Below are positions 1 to 12,170 of a stretch of DNA of 64,000 nt, one piece after another. This stretch comes from Pseudoscleropodium purum (taxonomy: Eukaryota > Streptophyta > Bryopsida > Hypnales > Brachytheciaceae). The DNA lies in assembly GCA_963969395.1 (NCBI GenBank), contig OZ017799.1, positions 22,632,501 through 22,696,500 of the forward strand. The letters are read 5' to 3'. Positions within the stretch are counted from its first letter, which is position 1, and the number at the start of each line of letters is the position of its first letter. Position numbers and translations under genes: made by a program. The notes beneath the pieces were generated by a model. It was not told the DNA's origin. It saw only the letters and a program-made list of their open reading frames with translations, and searched no databases.

Positions 1-150
1 GCATAAGATAAGTGCTACCTCCATTATGGCTTACAACCGAGTTTAGAGCTCTATTTTGAGATCTAATGTGGTTTTGTTGCATTCTAATGTAGTATTTTTT
101 TTTTGTATGTGTGTGAGTGTTACCCCAAGGAATGGTGACCATTGCATTAA

Positions 151-1071
151 CCCCTAAATTCCCATTGTCTCTCAAGGGACAAATTAGATTTTGGGCAGGT
201 TCCTATGATCTCAATTTTTGGTGAATTGTTTTGAAACTTTCTCGTAAAATAGAAAAAATGATTATCTATGTGGGAATATAATTCTTATTTCAATTGGTGC
301 TTGGGAGCAAAAGTTATACCACAAAAAGCCTGAAATTGAACTCGGTAGGTAATACAAAGAAAATTGCAAAAAATCTTAATATTTTTTAATATTTTTTTCC
401 CTGAAATGTTTTATTTCTGTCTACATGTGAGCTTGATTTGTTCTATTCGGACTAATAATGAGAAATTTAAAAGACAATCTTGTTTTTAGGGCAATTTCAA
501 CATCTTCTCGAAAAAATAATTTGTAGGATTCATTTCTAAATGCAATTTTCACAATTTTTCACAATTTTTTTTGAAAATGTTGTGTTCGATTGCTAAAACA
601 ATCTCACCATTGGAATTATTGTCTTTCAATCCTATCTCGGAGTTATTAACGATTTAGTTTTTTCCCCAATCTTGGACCTACTTCTACTTAGTATTTTTTT
701 AAAGAATGAAAATCAAATGTTGTTTTTTTGAATTTTTTTCCCCTAGACTTTCAACTCAATTCTTCAACATAAATTTTTTTTAATTCAAAGTTTGTAGTAC
801 AAAAAAATTCCACAATTGGTGGTCAAAGTCATTTGAAATTGTAGGCCAATGTTCAAAAAAACTTTTTCTTTCATCTTTGAATGCTAATATCTTCCAATCT
901 ATACGGTCAAACTCCATGAAATTTTTACCATGTGAATTAAGACAAGTAAAATACAAATTCCTATGGTTAGATTTTTTTTTAAATGTTTATTTTTGTATTC
1001 TTGGGTGAACGCAATAAAAATGGCAGTTTTGAGTGTTTTTTGATAGCAAAATGGCCTTGGGACTTTAGGGG
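151..1071 (+). mobile_element. TTAA-flanked non-autonomous element, ~0.92 kb (family A)
   Basis: The element starts with CCCCTAAA and ends with TTTAGGGG, and each end abuts a TTAA (147-150 and 1072-1075). It has no long open frame. The right half resembles the elements at 6500-7423, 33932-34838 and, in reverse, 37618-38535: it shares the stretch reading roughly 'ATGGCAGTTTTGAGTG' near the GGG end. The left half is closest to 38540-39367. Outside the TTAA, flanking sequences differ between most copies, so these look like true insertion boundaries. TTAA duplication with CCC/GGG ends is known for the piggyBac superfamily; assigning this element there is inference. Confidence 0.6.
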
Positions 1072-2979
1072 TTAAAAGAAACCATGAAGGAGGAACAATC
1101 TGCTGGTGATATCTAATTCTAATGTGTTTTTTAGTGCATTGAGTATGCAATTGGGGCTTCAAATTTTGGAATTGGGTTGGAAAGTCAAGCCCAATGGTTC
1201 ATTCATTGTTTCATCATTAAAAAGGGTGCCTTTAGGTTTCCACTAAAACCATAAGTTATATTTCATTTGTGTCAAAATAAAAAAAATAAAAACCATAAGT
1301 TATAGGGGAATAAGAGAGCGGCATTAGAATCCAAAAGGACAAGAATAGTCTCCCCTAGGATCCAAAATAGGAAGCTATTGTATATATTTTCTCGCTTTGA
1401 TTACGTATAATGTACCATTTCTTTTTCTTTTTTCAAAATTGAGTTGACCAAAATACATGTAAAATAAACCCTGACCTGCCATTCTTTAGAAAATGAAAGT
1501 AAAAATCGTAAATTGAATATTAACTGTATCTGTGCACAGTGACTACCCAAACTGTCCCCAGTGGGCTTCAGTTCGTACCTCAAGACCTTAACGGTAGTTC
1601 CCTCACTTCGAATACAGAGCTGAAAATCAGTCTGAATTATAATTGTTTTACTTTTTGAAATTTATTTAAGTCCAATTTTAATTATATTTTTCAATAAGGC
1701 TCAGCCAGTAATTAAATCCATTTCCTGTCTGTCCAAGTGTTTCAAAAATAAAAATAAAAATAAAAATAAAAATAAATTCCAATTCCTCCTCTGAAGCCAT
1801 CCATCAATACCATGAAACCCATTTTGACAATACACTGACTGAGGAGGGAGATACTGCAATTCCACAGGCTTTCTTATTACTTTACTTAATTTGAAAAATC
1901 CAAGCCGGGTGGGTCTTGAATGGAAGCTTACTCACTTACTGGCTGTAGACAAGCTCTGTCAGCCCGACCGCCCACAGCAAGTGAGTGTTGGAGTCCTTAT
2001 TATAAAACATTACTTTCGAAAATTCATTGAACCTCCGTCTAGGCTAATTACCATCTTTTTTATTTTTAATATGATTTTCATTTTTCCCAAAGTACTACCA
2101 CGTGTACTGTAATTATCAATTGACAGGGACTGAGTGAAGTCTACTGCTGTAGTGCTGTTTTTGGGGTGAATTTTATACGTAGTTTGAACCGTTTGGAAGA
2201 GCCAATATTCCCCTCAGGCCTCAGTACAAGGTGGGGAACTTAAAAATCCCATTGGGATCCCATGACTGCCTGTGTCCTCCCCATAAATCACATCACTGGC
2301 CGACTCTGCAAAAGCATCACTCCCGGACCTACTTAGGCAGCCTACTAATTGCGTTTAGGCTGTAAAAATCATAATAATAATTAAGGGGAGAGTTGGGAGA
2401 GACAAAATCAAAATCAATATCAACTCAACGTGCAATGAAATCTTGTTTCATTTGCTTCAAGAAAATATAAAACATAAAAAATAAAATCAACTCGAGGGGA
2501 ACGGAAAGGGACAGGAAGGCTGAAGATCTGCGTTTAATGGGTGCCAATTTTTTTTTTTAAAACGAAAGAATAAGAGAAGAGACTCTGGGATTAAAGAAAT
2601 AAAAATTAAAAAAAATAAGAGAAGAGAGAACATGACAGCCAGGGACTCAGCCAGAAGGGCAGCTTCTCCGTCTCTGAATAAGTGAATTTTAGTTAATGGT
2701 CAAATTGGGGGAGCAATGGCATCTTCCAGTAACTTAGTGCTATTAGTGTAGGTTAATTAATTGGTAAGACATGTATTTGTTCCTTTTCAGGAGATACTGG
2801 TAGTAGTGATAAGGTAAACATGTCTATCAGTGATCCCAGAATGCATTCTGGTTAATTAGCCAAATGTTCATTTTTGGAAGATTTTTTTTGAGTTTACACC
2901 AAGGGCATGAAAAAATTAAGTAGAAACCAAGCAAAATTTAGTTAGTTTCGGGATCACTTATGACTATCAAGCTTTGTAG

Positions 2980-3240
2980 TCTGCTCTTGAAGTGACCTTC
3001 TAAAACTACTCTTGAAGTGACCTACTAAATTGACATAACCTAATTTGAAGTAGCTCTTTACCTTGTAATTATGTAGAACCTTATAGTTATTTGGAATCAT
3101 CAAGCTACTCTAAGTATTTAAGCATTGAAGCTTAGCTCCAATTTTACTGAACCCAGTTCAAGATGCTTTGGAAGTGACTTTTTAAGACTGCTCTTGAAGT
3201 GATCTTGTAAGAATGCTCTTGAAGTGACCTTTTTAAGACC
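2980..3240. repeat. Degenerate ~25-bp repeat
   Basis: The core CTCTTGAAGTGACCTT recurs at about 2984, 3004, 3183 and 3213, with a weaker copy near 3165 (TTTGGAAGTGACTTT). The copies are separated by short spacers such as CTAAAACTA or TTAAGACTG. No coding potential accompanies it. Confidence 0.55.
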
Positions 3241-4798
3241 TTATTGCATTTGGAGGGAAGTTAAACTCCTTGAAACAATTTTCATAAATAGTTTGTAGGA
3301 AAAAAAAAAAAAAATTGTTGTCTATCCAAGTCATTTCATGTTTTTGGGACCTTTGTGGAATTAGTTGAGAATTTTTGAAGTTGAAATGCAATGGTCACTA
3401 ATAAGCAACCACCTCCTTCAATGTATTGTAGACTATTGATAAATTGAAGAAAACAAAATATGCCTCTATGTTAATGGTTGCATCTACAATATCCGAACTT
3501 AGAGAAGCTATTTGTCAACTCATGTATTCTTTTCCAAAGATTGAAAAGTTTGAGAGAAACCATTTGCAAGTGGAATGAAGACATCCAGAACAAAAAAATG
3601 AATTCTTTGTGATTTTTTAAAGTTTGTTGGGACAAAGAACTAGCTTACATGTAGAGTTGACAATGAATGGACTTCACTGGTGATTAGAAGGGATTAGTAC
3701 TCCAAAAAAATTAAGGGTCCCATCCCACCAATCATTGGTGAGGTCCACCGGCCTTTGACTCCACATGTAAGCCAACTCTAAATCGGTAAAGTATGGATAG
3801 ATCTGTGTTAAACCACATTTTGACATGTCTCTTTTCCAAGTGCATTGTCATGATGCTAAAGGATTGCTAAGAGTGTGGTAATAGGAAGGTGATTGTTGCA
3901 AATAGGAGGGTCTAATAAAGTAACTTCTTCCAAAATTGCATAAATAAACTTTGTGGCATAATTGATATGCTTTAGAAAATGAACAACAAATTTTCACACA
4001 TTGGTTAAGGACTAATTATCAAATGCAAGTGGTTCTATAATTTTTGGGAGTATTGTAAATTAGTTAAAAAATTTCAAAAATACAAAGTGTAGGAAGCTAA
4101 AAGTGTAATGTAGATGATGCCAAAATCCATTTGATGCATGTTAAGAATGACACTAGCAATATCGAAACACGTGGTAGAGAAGAAGTTACAACAAAAGAAA
4201 GTGTACCCAAAATTGACCACTTGTAACATAGCCACCTCCGTAGTATTATAAATAGAGTTGCTCACTATCCCAAAATGACCCCAACTCTACCTTACACTTG
4301 TCCTTCTAAAGTTCACCACTTAGGATATATTCCCCATGCAGTTTCCCTTCAAAAGTAACATAGGAATCAATTTTCAGGAGTGGTTGATTTCAAGTGTGGT
4401 TACCTTAAATGTCAAAATTAGAGGATTGACGACATTGGATTGTTCCACCCTATTCCATAACAAGTGTCCAAGTTTTATAATTCTTTAATGTTGCTTCCAT
4501 GTTTAACTTATCATATGTGGAGGGACAAGGATTCTAGAACAATTTTTTGGCCCACCACCTTCCCTTCAGTTGCCACTTTTGCTTGTTTGCCATGGTCCTT
4601 TCTTAGTTTAGTTTTTAGTTTAGAAGCACAAAGAGGATGTTTGGTATTTTGGTGACAAGGACAGCCTGACTTTTGAAAGTACTGGCCCAAAGTTGTGTGC
4701 CCTGTATTCAGTTGATATTTTTGTGGAAAAGATACCATTGGCTCAGGTGTGATTTTACACTTAATATATTACAAAAGTTGAATGAGAGGAAAAAAAAA

Positions 4799-4799
4799 T

Positions 4800-4839
<40 letters not shown>

Positions 4840-4842
4840 TTA
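4799..4842. repeat. (AAT)n-(ATT)n self-complementary microsatellite
   Basis: An AAT run switches to an ATT run at about 4831, so the whole tract is an inverted repeat able to fold back on itself. Confidence 0.85.
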
Positions 4843-5576
4843 AACTGTAATTTAGATCATAATCAATGATTTGAATCACCCATATTTATATTATAGTATT
4901 CAAATTCATCTAGTGTATTAAATTGCACCCCAAATTTTAGGGTTTAGATTGTCAAGACCTAGAGATGGTTGTAAATACAAGTCACAATTAGAAAATGTGA
5001 AACTAAAGGGAAAGTAAACAATAGGCCTTCTAAGATTAAAAAAAAAAGAAAAAAAACCCAAAGAACTAACTAGCAATTGTTTGGTTATTGAAATTTTAAA
5101 AAAATTTGATGTATTTTTTCTTCATTGATTAACCCCCCAAAAAATGTTGTGGGTATTTTGTGTCCAATAGATAATTTTGAACTAGATTGTTGGATAGAAA
5201 TTTATTATTATTTTTATCCAAGTATTTACGGAAAGTTGCTTGAAAGCATTTTCAATAGTTGATGTTGGAATACCTCCATTGTGGTAATATTGAATTTTCT
5301 AAAGGAATAGATGTTTAATCCTTTGACAACATTCACCTGCTTGGATGGGCCCCTAAAGGGCAATCAAAAATCTCTCTTGTTGTTGGCACAATTTTTTTAT
5401 GGTATGAATATATAAAAATGAGTAGTGAATGTTGCTCAGATTTTAGAGTCTTCATGTGGTATTTGGTAAGTCACATTCATTGTTGAAGTGAGTCTAATAA
5501 GTTAAAAGATTCCAAAATAAACTAATAGCCACTTTCCATCAAAACCAAGCTCAAAAAGGCCTGGCGTACTGTTCAA

Positions 5577-6495
5577 CCCCTAAGGATTAAGTAGCATTTT
5601 TTTGGCAACATTGTATTTTGGGTCATCCATTTATGAATGGAAATCTTTTTTTTTTTCTTTCAAATTTTCACATAACATGAAGTCAAGAAATAGCTTTAAG
5701 GTGCAACAATTTTTACAACTTTTTTTTTTGGGGGGGGGGGGGGGGGAGGAGAGAATGATGTGCATTTAAAGAAAAAAGAAAGATCAACAACAATAGTTTA
5801 GTTCTTGCAAATGAAAAAGTTTGGGTGCATAACTTTTGAATGCATAGTTAAAAGTTATTGTATGATATATAGTTTCTTTTGGAACTTGGATACTGCAAGC
5901 AACTAAGAAAAAATCACTAATTTGACAAATAAAAATTTGGCATTGGTTTTTTAAGTTTATATATAAATAGAAAGCTTTGAATCATTCTATTTTGATTAAT
6001 GAAATGAAAGTTATGAGGAGTTTTAGTTTGCAAGACAGTTATGGAATCTCTACTCTATAATAAACTTTGAATTTGAATTTTATTTAATTCAATATTCAAT
6101 ATTTTTGGAAAAAAAATTAAACCATTGGATGTAGATTGTGTATTACAACATTAAAATCATTGGGTTATTTTTTCATTTTTCAATTCCATAAATAAATTCT
6201 CAACAATTTAATATTTTAAACCATTCTCTACTTCTTTCTATTTCCTATTTTTTCAAGTATGAATATGAAATATTTTTGTGAAATATTTTATCTCTATTTC
6301 CAGATTATTTTTTCAACATATAATGGAGAGTTTAAAGTTTCAAGATCTACACATTTTTGGGTAAAAAGTTTGAAACATGAAATCTAACCATTTTGGAAGA
6401 GTTCAAAACACTTCTTTTTTAAATCCAAGCATTATGATCTTGCAAATTAGTATGTTTGTTTGTTTTGAAATTTTAGGAGAGTATACTCCAATAAG
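5577..6495 (+). mobile_element. Degenerate family A copy
   Basis: It begins with AACCCCTAAGG and runs in parallel with the next element at 6500-7423. Both contain a 'TTTTCACA(T/C)AACATG' segment near the start and 'GAAAGTTATGAGG' further in. The ends are eroded: the left flank reads TTCAA rather than TTAA, and the right end has no clear GGG terminus. A poly-G tract at about 5731-5746 lies inside it. Confidence 0.4.
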
Positions 6496-6499
6496 TTAA

Positions 6500-7423
6500 C
6501 TCCTAAAGGTCAAAACTGCGTTTTTTGGCAACATAGCGATTTTGGGCAGCTCATTACAAATGGAGTTCTAGTTTTTTTGGCTGAAATTTTCACACAACAT
6601 GTGTCTAAGGAGTAGTTTTAAGATCCAACAATTTTCATAATTTTTGACTACATGATTCAAAAGTTATTGCATGATATGTAATTTTCAATGCTTAGTGGGC
6701 ATCTCAAAAAGTTCTTAAAAAATCACTTTTTCCAAATATAAAAATTTGAAATTGATTTTCTAGATTTATATGTATATGGAAAGCTTTAAATCATTCCATT
6801 TTACTTTACGTGATGAAAGTTATGAGGTGCTTTAGTTTGTGGGTAGTCATGGATTCCCTACTCAAAAATAAACTTTGGAGTCCTTTATTTAACTCAATTT
6901 TTAATATTTTTTGACAAAAAATAAAAAGATATGATGTAGATTGTTTATTAATACATTTGCACTGTTAGGATTGGAATTTTTCAATTCCATAGTTAAATTC
7001 TTAACAATTTAGTGTTTTGAATCACTTTGTACTTCTTTCTACTTACTATTTTTTTTGTATATGTTGTGCAATTCCAAATGATCTAAAAATTTTAAAGCAT
7101 TTATCCAACTTGACTTGAAGAATGAACCCAAGAGATACCATCATTTTGGACATTTTTTCATACAAATGGGGTCTTGTGAAGTGCAGCTGCCCGTATTTTC
7201 ACAGGGTCAAAAAAATGTTTTTTGTCACTTCAAACGTTAATATCTTGCAATCTACACGGTCGAAAATTCTGAAATTTTTTCCACATCTTTTAAAACTTGT
7301 TTTCTACGAGATCCTATGGTTACATGTGTCCAAAAGTGTTTTTCATCTAAAATTTGATGCTTGTATAAAAAATGGCAGTTTTGGAGTGTTTTTGGTGAAA
7401 GCATAGTCTCCAACCTTCAAGGG
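6500..7423 (+). mobile_element. TTAA-flanked family A element, ~0.92 kb
   Basis: The left end is CTCCTAAAGG beside TTAA (6496-6499). The right end is CTTCAAGGG beside TTAA (7424-7427). The interior matches family A copies at 33932-34838 and, reversed, 37618-38535, including the 'GATCCTATGGTTACAT' and 'AATGGCAGTTTTGGAGTG' regions. A 94-codon frame at 7122-7406 shows no domain and is probably chance. Similarity to the reversed copy near 9.7-10.5 kb continues past the right TTAA, so this pair was duplicated as a larger block. Confidence 0.6.
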
Positions 7424-7427
7424 TTAA

Positions 7428-8160
7428 TTAAAGCATTCTACAATTGAATTTGTTAGAAAACAAATATTGATGAAGATTTTAGCCTTGCTCTGCAGACTAG
7501 TATTTTAAACCATCTTGGGATCTCTAAAAATGAAAGAAATTTAGGGGTTAAAAATTAATTATTAGAGGATAGGATTGTAACTACATACCTGAATATGAAT
7601 ATTTGAAGAAAATTCTTTTTAGTAAAAATCTGATACAATTCATTAAATTTTTTTTGCCATGGGTATATACTATAGTGTAGAACATGACGGTGTGAACCAA
7701 CATTTTTAATCATTATATGATTAAAAAAAATAGGCCATGTTAAGAGCCTAATGTTCATATTGCAATTGCATATTCTACTCTGGAATTTTCTTAAAATTTC
7801 ATATACAAATAGAAACTAAAATTAATTGACTCTAGCTCATTGTTTGAGCTTGATTTTAAAAAAATCATTTTTATAAGTAAAATTTCAATCAAGAGTTTGT
7901 AGCTAAAGGTATCCAAAGTATATAATGCCTTGGATGATAAAAAAAACACTATATTGGTGATCTTCAACCAATTTTATTAGAATTTTACATTTATAAAAAA
8001 TAAAAATGAGTCTAAATGATTTGATCTTGGTACAATGGTGTGGCATATCCTTCAACTAAAAGTCAACAAAAAAAAGATAAAAATCATGTAACTATAATAG
8101 AACTCGGTCATTGTAATTCATGTGCCACAAATTTCTTATAAAAGAGAATCTGCAATACTT
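7428..8160. other. AT-rich sequence, no gene seen
   Basis: The first ~75 bases match, in reverse, 9690-9755. An isolated TTTAGGGGTTAA lies at 7540-7551 and may be the right end of a deleted element. Nothing else is recognised. Confidence 0.5.
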
Positions 8161-8169
8161 TGGCATGAA

Positions 8170-9065
8170 CCCCTAGAGTGCAAAGGTCATTTGGGGGGGG
8201 GGTTCTAAAACCACTTAAGACTGCCATTTTCTATATAAAACAACAAATTTTTTGTACATTTTTTTACACTCATCGAAGTATAGGATTTTTCTCTAGACTA
8301 GTATAAAAATATGTGGAAGAAATTTTAGAAACATTAATCTTATCAATAACAAGATATAAGAATTTAAAGTAAAAATACAAAAAAAAGAAGAAATGCTCAT
8401 AGTGTAACTAGATTTAAAAGCTTTGAATCCCTTTAATTTAAAATTTTGTATTGCAAATTAAGAATTAATTTTTCTCTGTTGAAGAGTTGAGTCGAGAGTT
8501 TAGAAAAAATCCAAACTCTCTTCCATGATTTTCATTCTTTAAAAATTTGTTAAGTTGAAGTAGGTATGAAATAGAAAGAAAAACTAATTTGTTGAGAGCT
8601 CTAAATATGGAATTAAAATACACTAATCCCACTAGAGATTTTTCTAAAAAGAAAACTAAATCATGTGAATATTTTTTAATTGTTAAATTGAGTTTATAAA
8701 TGCATCCAATACATTATTTTTTCAAGAATTGCCTACAAAACAAGAAACTTCATAATTTTCACATAACTTATCCAAATAGAATAAATCAAATCATTTCTTG
8801 TAGAGAAAAAATAATTTATAAATTTTTTAAAAATTATTTCAATTTTTTGTAGATTTCTTTTGTTGCCCAACCTTGCCTATTTTGGGCTCATAAGGGCATA
8901 ACTTTTGCTTCAAAGCACAAATCAGAATAAAAATTATATTTTCCAAAGCTAATTGGTTCTCTTATCTCAAAAATAAATTCAAAAAATCTTGCCAAAAAAT
9001 TGATATTATAAGTACCTACTTGAACCTTCAAGTGTCCCCTCATGGGACTTTTAGTACTTTAGGGG
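8170..9065. mobile_element. CCCC...GGGG element with TGAA/TTCA flanks
   Basis: Inverted ends are visible: ATGAACCCCTAGAGT at the left and, read in reverse, ATGAACCCCTAAAGT at the right (9055-9071). The ends resemble the CCCCTAAA termini of the TTAA elements, but the flanks are TGAA and TTCA. It may be a diverged relative or an insertion at a mutated site. No coding frame is seen, and there is a poly-G run near 8190-8200. Confidence 0.4.
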
Positions 9066-9755
9066 TTCATATGTAGATCCCCCTTACAATGTATTCAAGT
9101 CACTTCTTGATGTGAATTTTAGCCATGATAAACATATCTTTTCTTAATTTTAGTTCAACTAATGAAATGAAGTCAATCAAAGGGGAATTATACTTCAATT
9201 CAAAAAAATAATTAATTCTTATAAAATTCAATATGTATTTGAATTTGAATTTTAAACATGTATCCATTTTGGGCTGATTTTCTATAACTTTGGTTCATAC
9301 TATGATTTTCTGCACTATAATATAACACTATAATGATTTTTCAAGCATATTTTTTTTATTTGATATGAACATTTTTCCCTTTTAAAAAAATTCCACTGTA
9401 ATTTCAAATTTCCACAAGAAAATCTGAAATTATTTCACTTCATAGAAATCATGCAATTTCACCTTTGAAAATAAAATACAAAAATTTCAATCATGTCCAG
9501 TTATATATGGTAGTCTGTAGCAAAATGGCAGAAAACAGTGTGAAGGATTGTGAAGAAAATACACCTTCCCAAGGTTATTCCTTCTGATTTAAAAAAAAAG
9601 GATAATTCAATATAAATAATTACATATAATACCCACTAAATTTTTTTGGTGTTTTTGGACCCAATATTGTTTCTAAGTACAAAATACAAAGCAAGGCTAA
9701 AATCCTCATCTATATTTATTCACTACCAAATTTAATTGTAGAATCCTTTAGTTAA

Positions 9756-10510
9756 CTCGTTTGAGTGCATCCTCCTAAAATTTCAGTTAAAGAAACCTTA
9801 CCAATTGCAAAATCATGACACTTGGATTTTAAGAAGAAATATTTTCAACTCTTCCCTTATTACACAAAACATAAAGATCCTATAATTTGTTATTCTCTAT
9901 AATATGTTGAAGAAATAAGTTGGCAGTACATATAAACAATTTCAAATAAAAAAGTGAATTTGGAAAGAATAATAAGTAGAAGAAGTAGAGAATGATTTAA
10001 AATACTAAACTGTTAAGAATTTAGTTATGGAATTGAAAAATGCCAATTCCAATGGTTGTAATGTTGTAATAAACAATCTAGACACATTGTTTTTATTTTT
10101 TTCAAAAATATTGAAAATTGAGTTTAATGAAGGCTTCAAAGTTTATTTTGAGTAGAGATTCCACAACTACTTGCAAACTACAACTCCTCATAACTTTCAT
10201 CTCATTAATCAAAATGGAATGATTCAAAGCTTTCCACATATATAAATCTAGAATACCAATTTCAAATCTCTATATCTTAAAAAAATAATTTTTATGAGTT
10301 GTCTAGGCTGCCTCCCAAGCAATGAAATTACATATAATGCAATTACTTTTTAACCACGCAGTCACAAAATATGAAAATTGTTTTGCCTTAATGCTACTCC
10401 TTAGACATGAATTTGTGAAGATCTCAAAGGGAAATAATAAAAATTCTATTTGTAGTGGATTGCTTCAAATTGGTATATTGCTAAAAAAACAGAGTTTGGT
10501 TTAATAGGGG
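9756..10510 (-). mobile_element. Family A element, reverse orientation
   Basis: It reads as the reverse complement of the family A interior, for example 'GTAGAGAATGATT' and 'TATGGAATTGAAAAATGCC', the mirror of segments at about 6960-7030. It ends with AATAGGGG beside TTAA (10511-10514). The left boundary near TTAA at 9752-9755 is less certain. The TTAA at 10511 is shared with the next element. Confidence 0.5.
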
Positions 10511-10514
10511 TTAA

Positions 10515-11172
10515 CTCTAAAGTGCTCTGACATTCAATTTCTAGACAATGAATAGATTGAAGATCACTTTTTTTCTTCTTTCTTTCCATGCTCTTATCTC
10601 TTCATTATCTAGCCTTTGTGGCTTGGTCACCTTGTATTCCCTTTTTTTAATGCAATGTTTCTTTCTATTTGTTCAAAAAAAAAATCACTTTAAAAAAAAT
10701 CATTGCTTAGATGAAAGTCATCCTAATTTGTGGAGATATTTATTCTAGTTGTTGTCCTATATAATGGTTGGATTTGGTGTTATTAAAATATATATTTTTC
10801 TAAAATTACAAATGTGAAAGTGTGTCATGTGGTTGACCAAACCAAAATTTCATTGACACTAGTTCAAAATTGGATTTGCAAGAATGAGGTCATAGATTTA
10901 AAGAACAAAATTACAAAAAAAATTCACCATATCAAGAGAGCTTCATTTCAAATCCATTCCAACAAATTTTACTCAAAAAATAAAAATATTTTGCTTATAA
11001 TTGAATTTAGAAGGAATTTTTGAAATTTCCCTTTCAAAATTTATAGAATCTAAAACTCAAAGTCTACAACTTTTATTTTGATATCAATTCCTAAATATTC
11101 TTCCAAATAATACTCTATGATGATTTTTTTTCAAATTATCAATTATGGAGAAGATTGTGAGCATCTAGGGGG
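10515..11172 (+). mobile_element. Family B element, ~0.6 kb, TTAA-flanked
   Basis: The left end is CTCTAAAGTGCTC after TTAA (10511-10514). The right end is CTAGGGGG followed by TTAG (11173-11176). It matches the reverse complement of 48464-49063 over most of its length, for example 'GAAAGTCATCCTAATTTGTG' and 'TTCAAAATTGGATTTGCA'. No protein is encoded. Confidence 0.55.
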
Positions 11173-11176
11173 TTAG

Positions 11177-11639
11177 TCCTTTTGGAGGGGCATCATGGGG
11201 CTAGATTGCACCATTTCAAAACGAATTCCTACTTTTTGCCAGAGAAAAGTAATCTTTTTTTGCCAGTATTTTTCCATTTCTATCAAAATTGTGGATGAAG
11301 TTACCAAGGTTGGACGAAAAAGTGCATGAATATGATTAGGAAGTGTTTTTTCGTCCAAAAGATGGATGAATGTTGAAATTGAACGCTTCAGCAAATTTTA
11401 AGTGACCGCTATCCCAGCACTTTCTCAGAAAGTAAAAAAAAAGGGCTGTTGTGGGGTTAAGCAGTTGTCTTCTGATTTATATGGTATTTTATTTTTTGAT
11501 AAAATTTGTAAATTTTAACAAATGGAAGAACCATTGGTTATCTGGTATTTCAGGAAAAAGAAGAAGGAGATACAGTGAGTATGACAAGATAAATAGAAAT
11601 AAGTGAATCTTTTGGGCACCGTGTAAAAGGCTCCATACC
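11177..11639. other. Unassigned sequence
   Basis: No gene or repeat is recognised. A GGGGTTAA at 11453-11460 recalls the right ends of the TTAA elements but has no partner. Confidence 0.4.
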
Positions 11640-12170
11640 ATAAACAAAATTATTGGCTTCATCCATCTCCGGCTCCCGTCCATCCGGCCTTCGTCATCCT
11701 CTTCCGCCTTGTCGGTGAGTCAACATTCCAGTATGGCCTCCTACGTCACTGCTGAAGGAAAAGATGCTGTTGTTCCGGATTGAGTAAATTAAGGTTTCGT
11801 ACTGAATTATTTTAAAATTTCCAAGGACATTCTTTCGCACAAAATACGGCAATTCTTTTACCTGGAAGGCTGGTATTAGTGATTCATATGACCGGTAGAG
11901 TAGGTGATGCTTTTCCTCGATGTTGCGAGCTGCTGTTATTTCCAGGAAAAATGGATTCAGAAATCGCAATGGGGTCTATCAAGTTATGTTTCTTCTATGT
12001 TACAACTGAGCAAAATTCAAGTTGTGCTCCGATCCAATAAAACAAAAACTGTTCAAAGATCGAAGAAGATCTCGTCAGACCCTACTGCAGACAGAAGGTT
12101 TTGACATTGCGCAATCAGCAAACTGAACTGAATAAATTTGCTGCTGCCGAAACTCCACCTGTGTAAGAGA
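11640..12170 (+). other. Candidate spliced gene or gene remnant, not resolved
   Basis: A CG-rich leader-like segment ends at 11714 with the donor G|GTGAGT. An acceptor CATTCCAG at 11724-11731 is followed by ATG (11733), opening a 16-codon frame that ends TGA at 11781. A further acceptor TTTCCAG precedes 11946, which opens a ~52-codon frame to 12104. A second frame with coding-like composition (E/D/K/Q-rich) covers about 12059-12166 and ends TAA. I could not join these in one frame, so the stretch may be a small gene with unusual splicing, a non-coding transcript or a decayed gene. No family is recognised. Confidence 0.2.

Larger units (their letters stand above)
1076..5570. other. AT-rich intergenic stretch
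   Basis: No gene is recognised here. Open frames are short and lack family motifs. Contents seen: a pentanucleotide AAAAT run (about 1745-1776), a ~25-bp tandem repeat (2980-3240), poly-A tracts, and a self-complementary (AAT)n(ATT)n tract near 4799-4842. Confidence 0.6.

Noticed and set aside
7122..7406. 94-codon frame inside a family A element
   Set aside because: Other family A copies do not keep this frame open, so it is not a conserved element protein.
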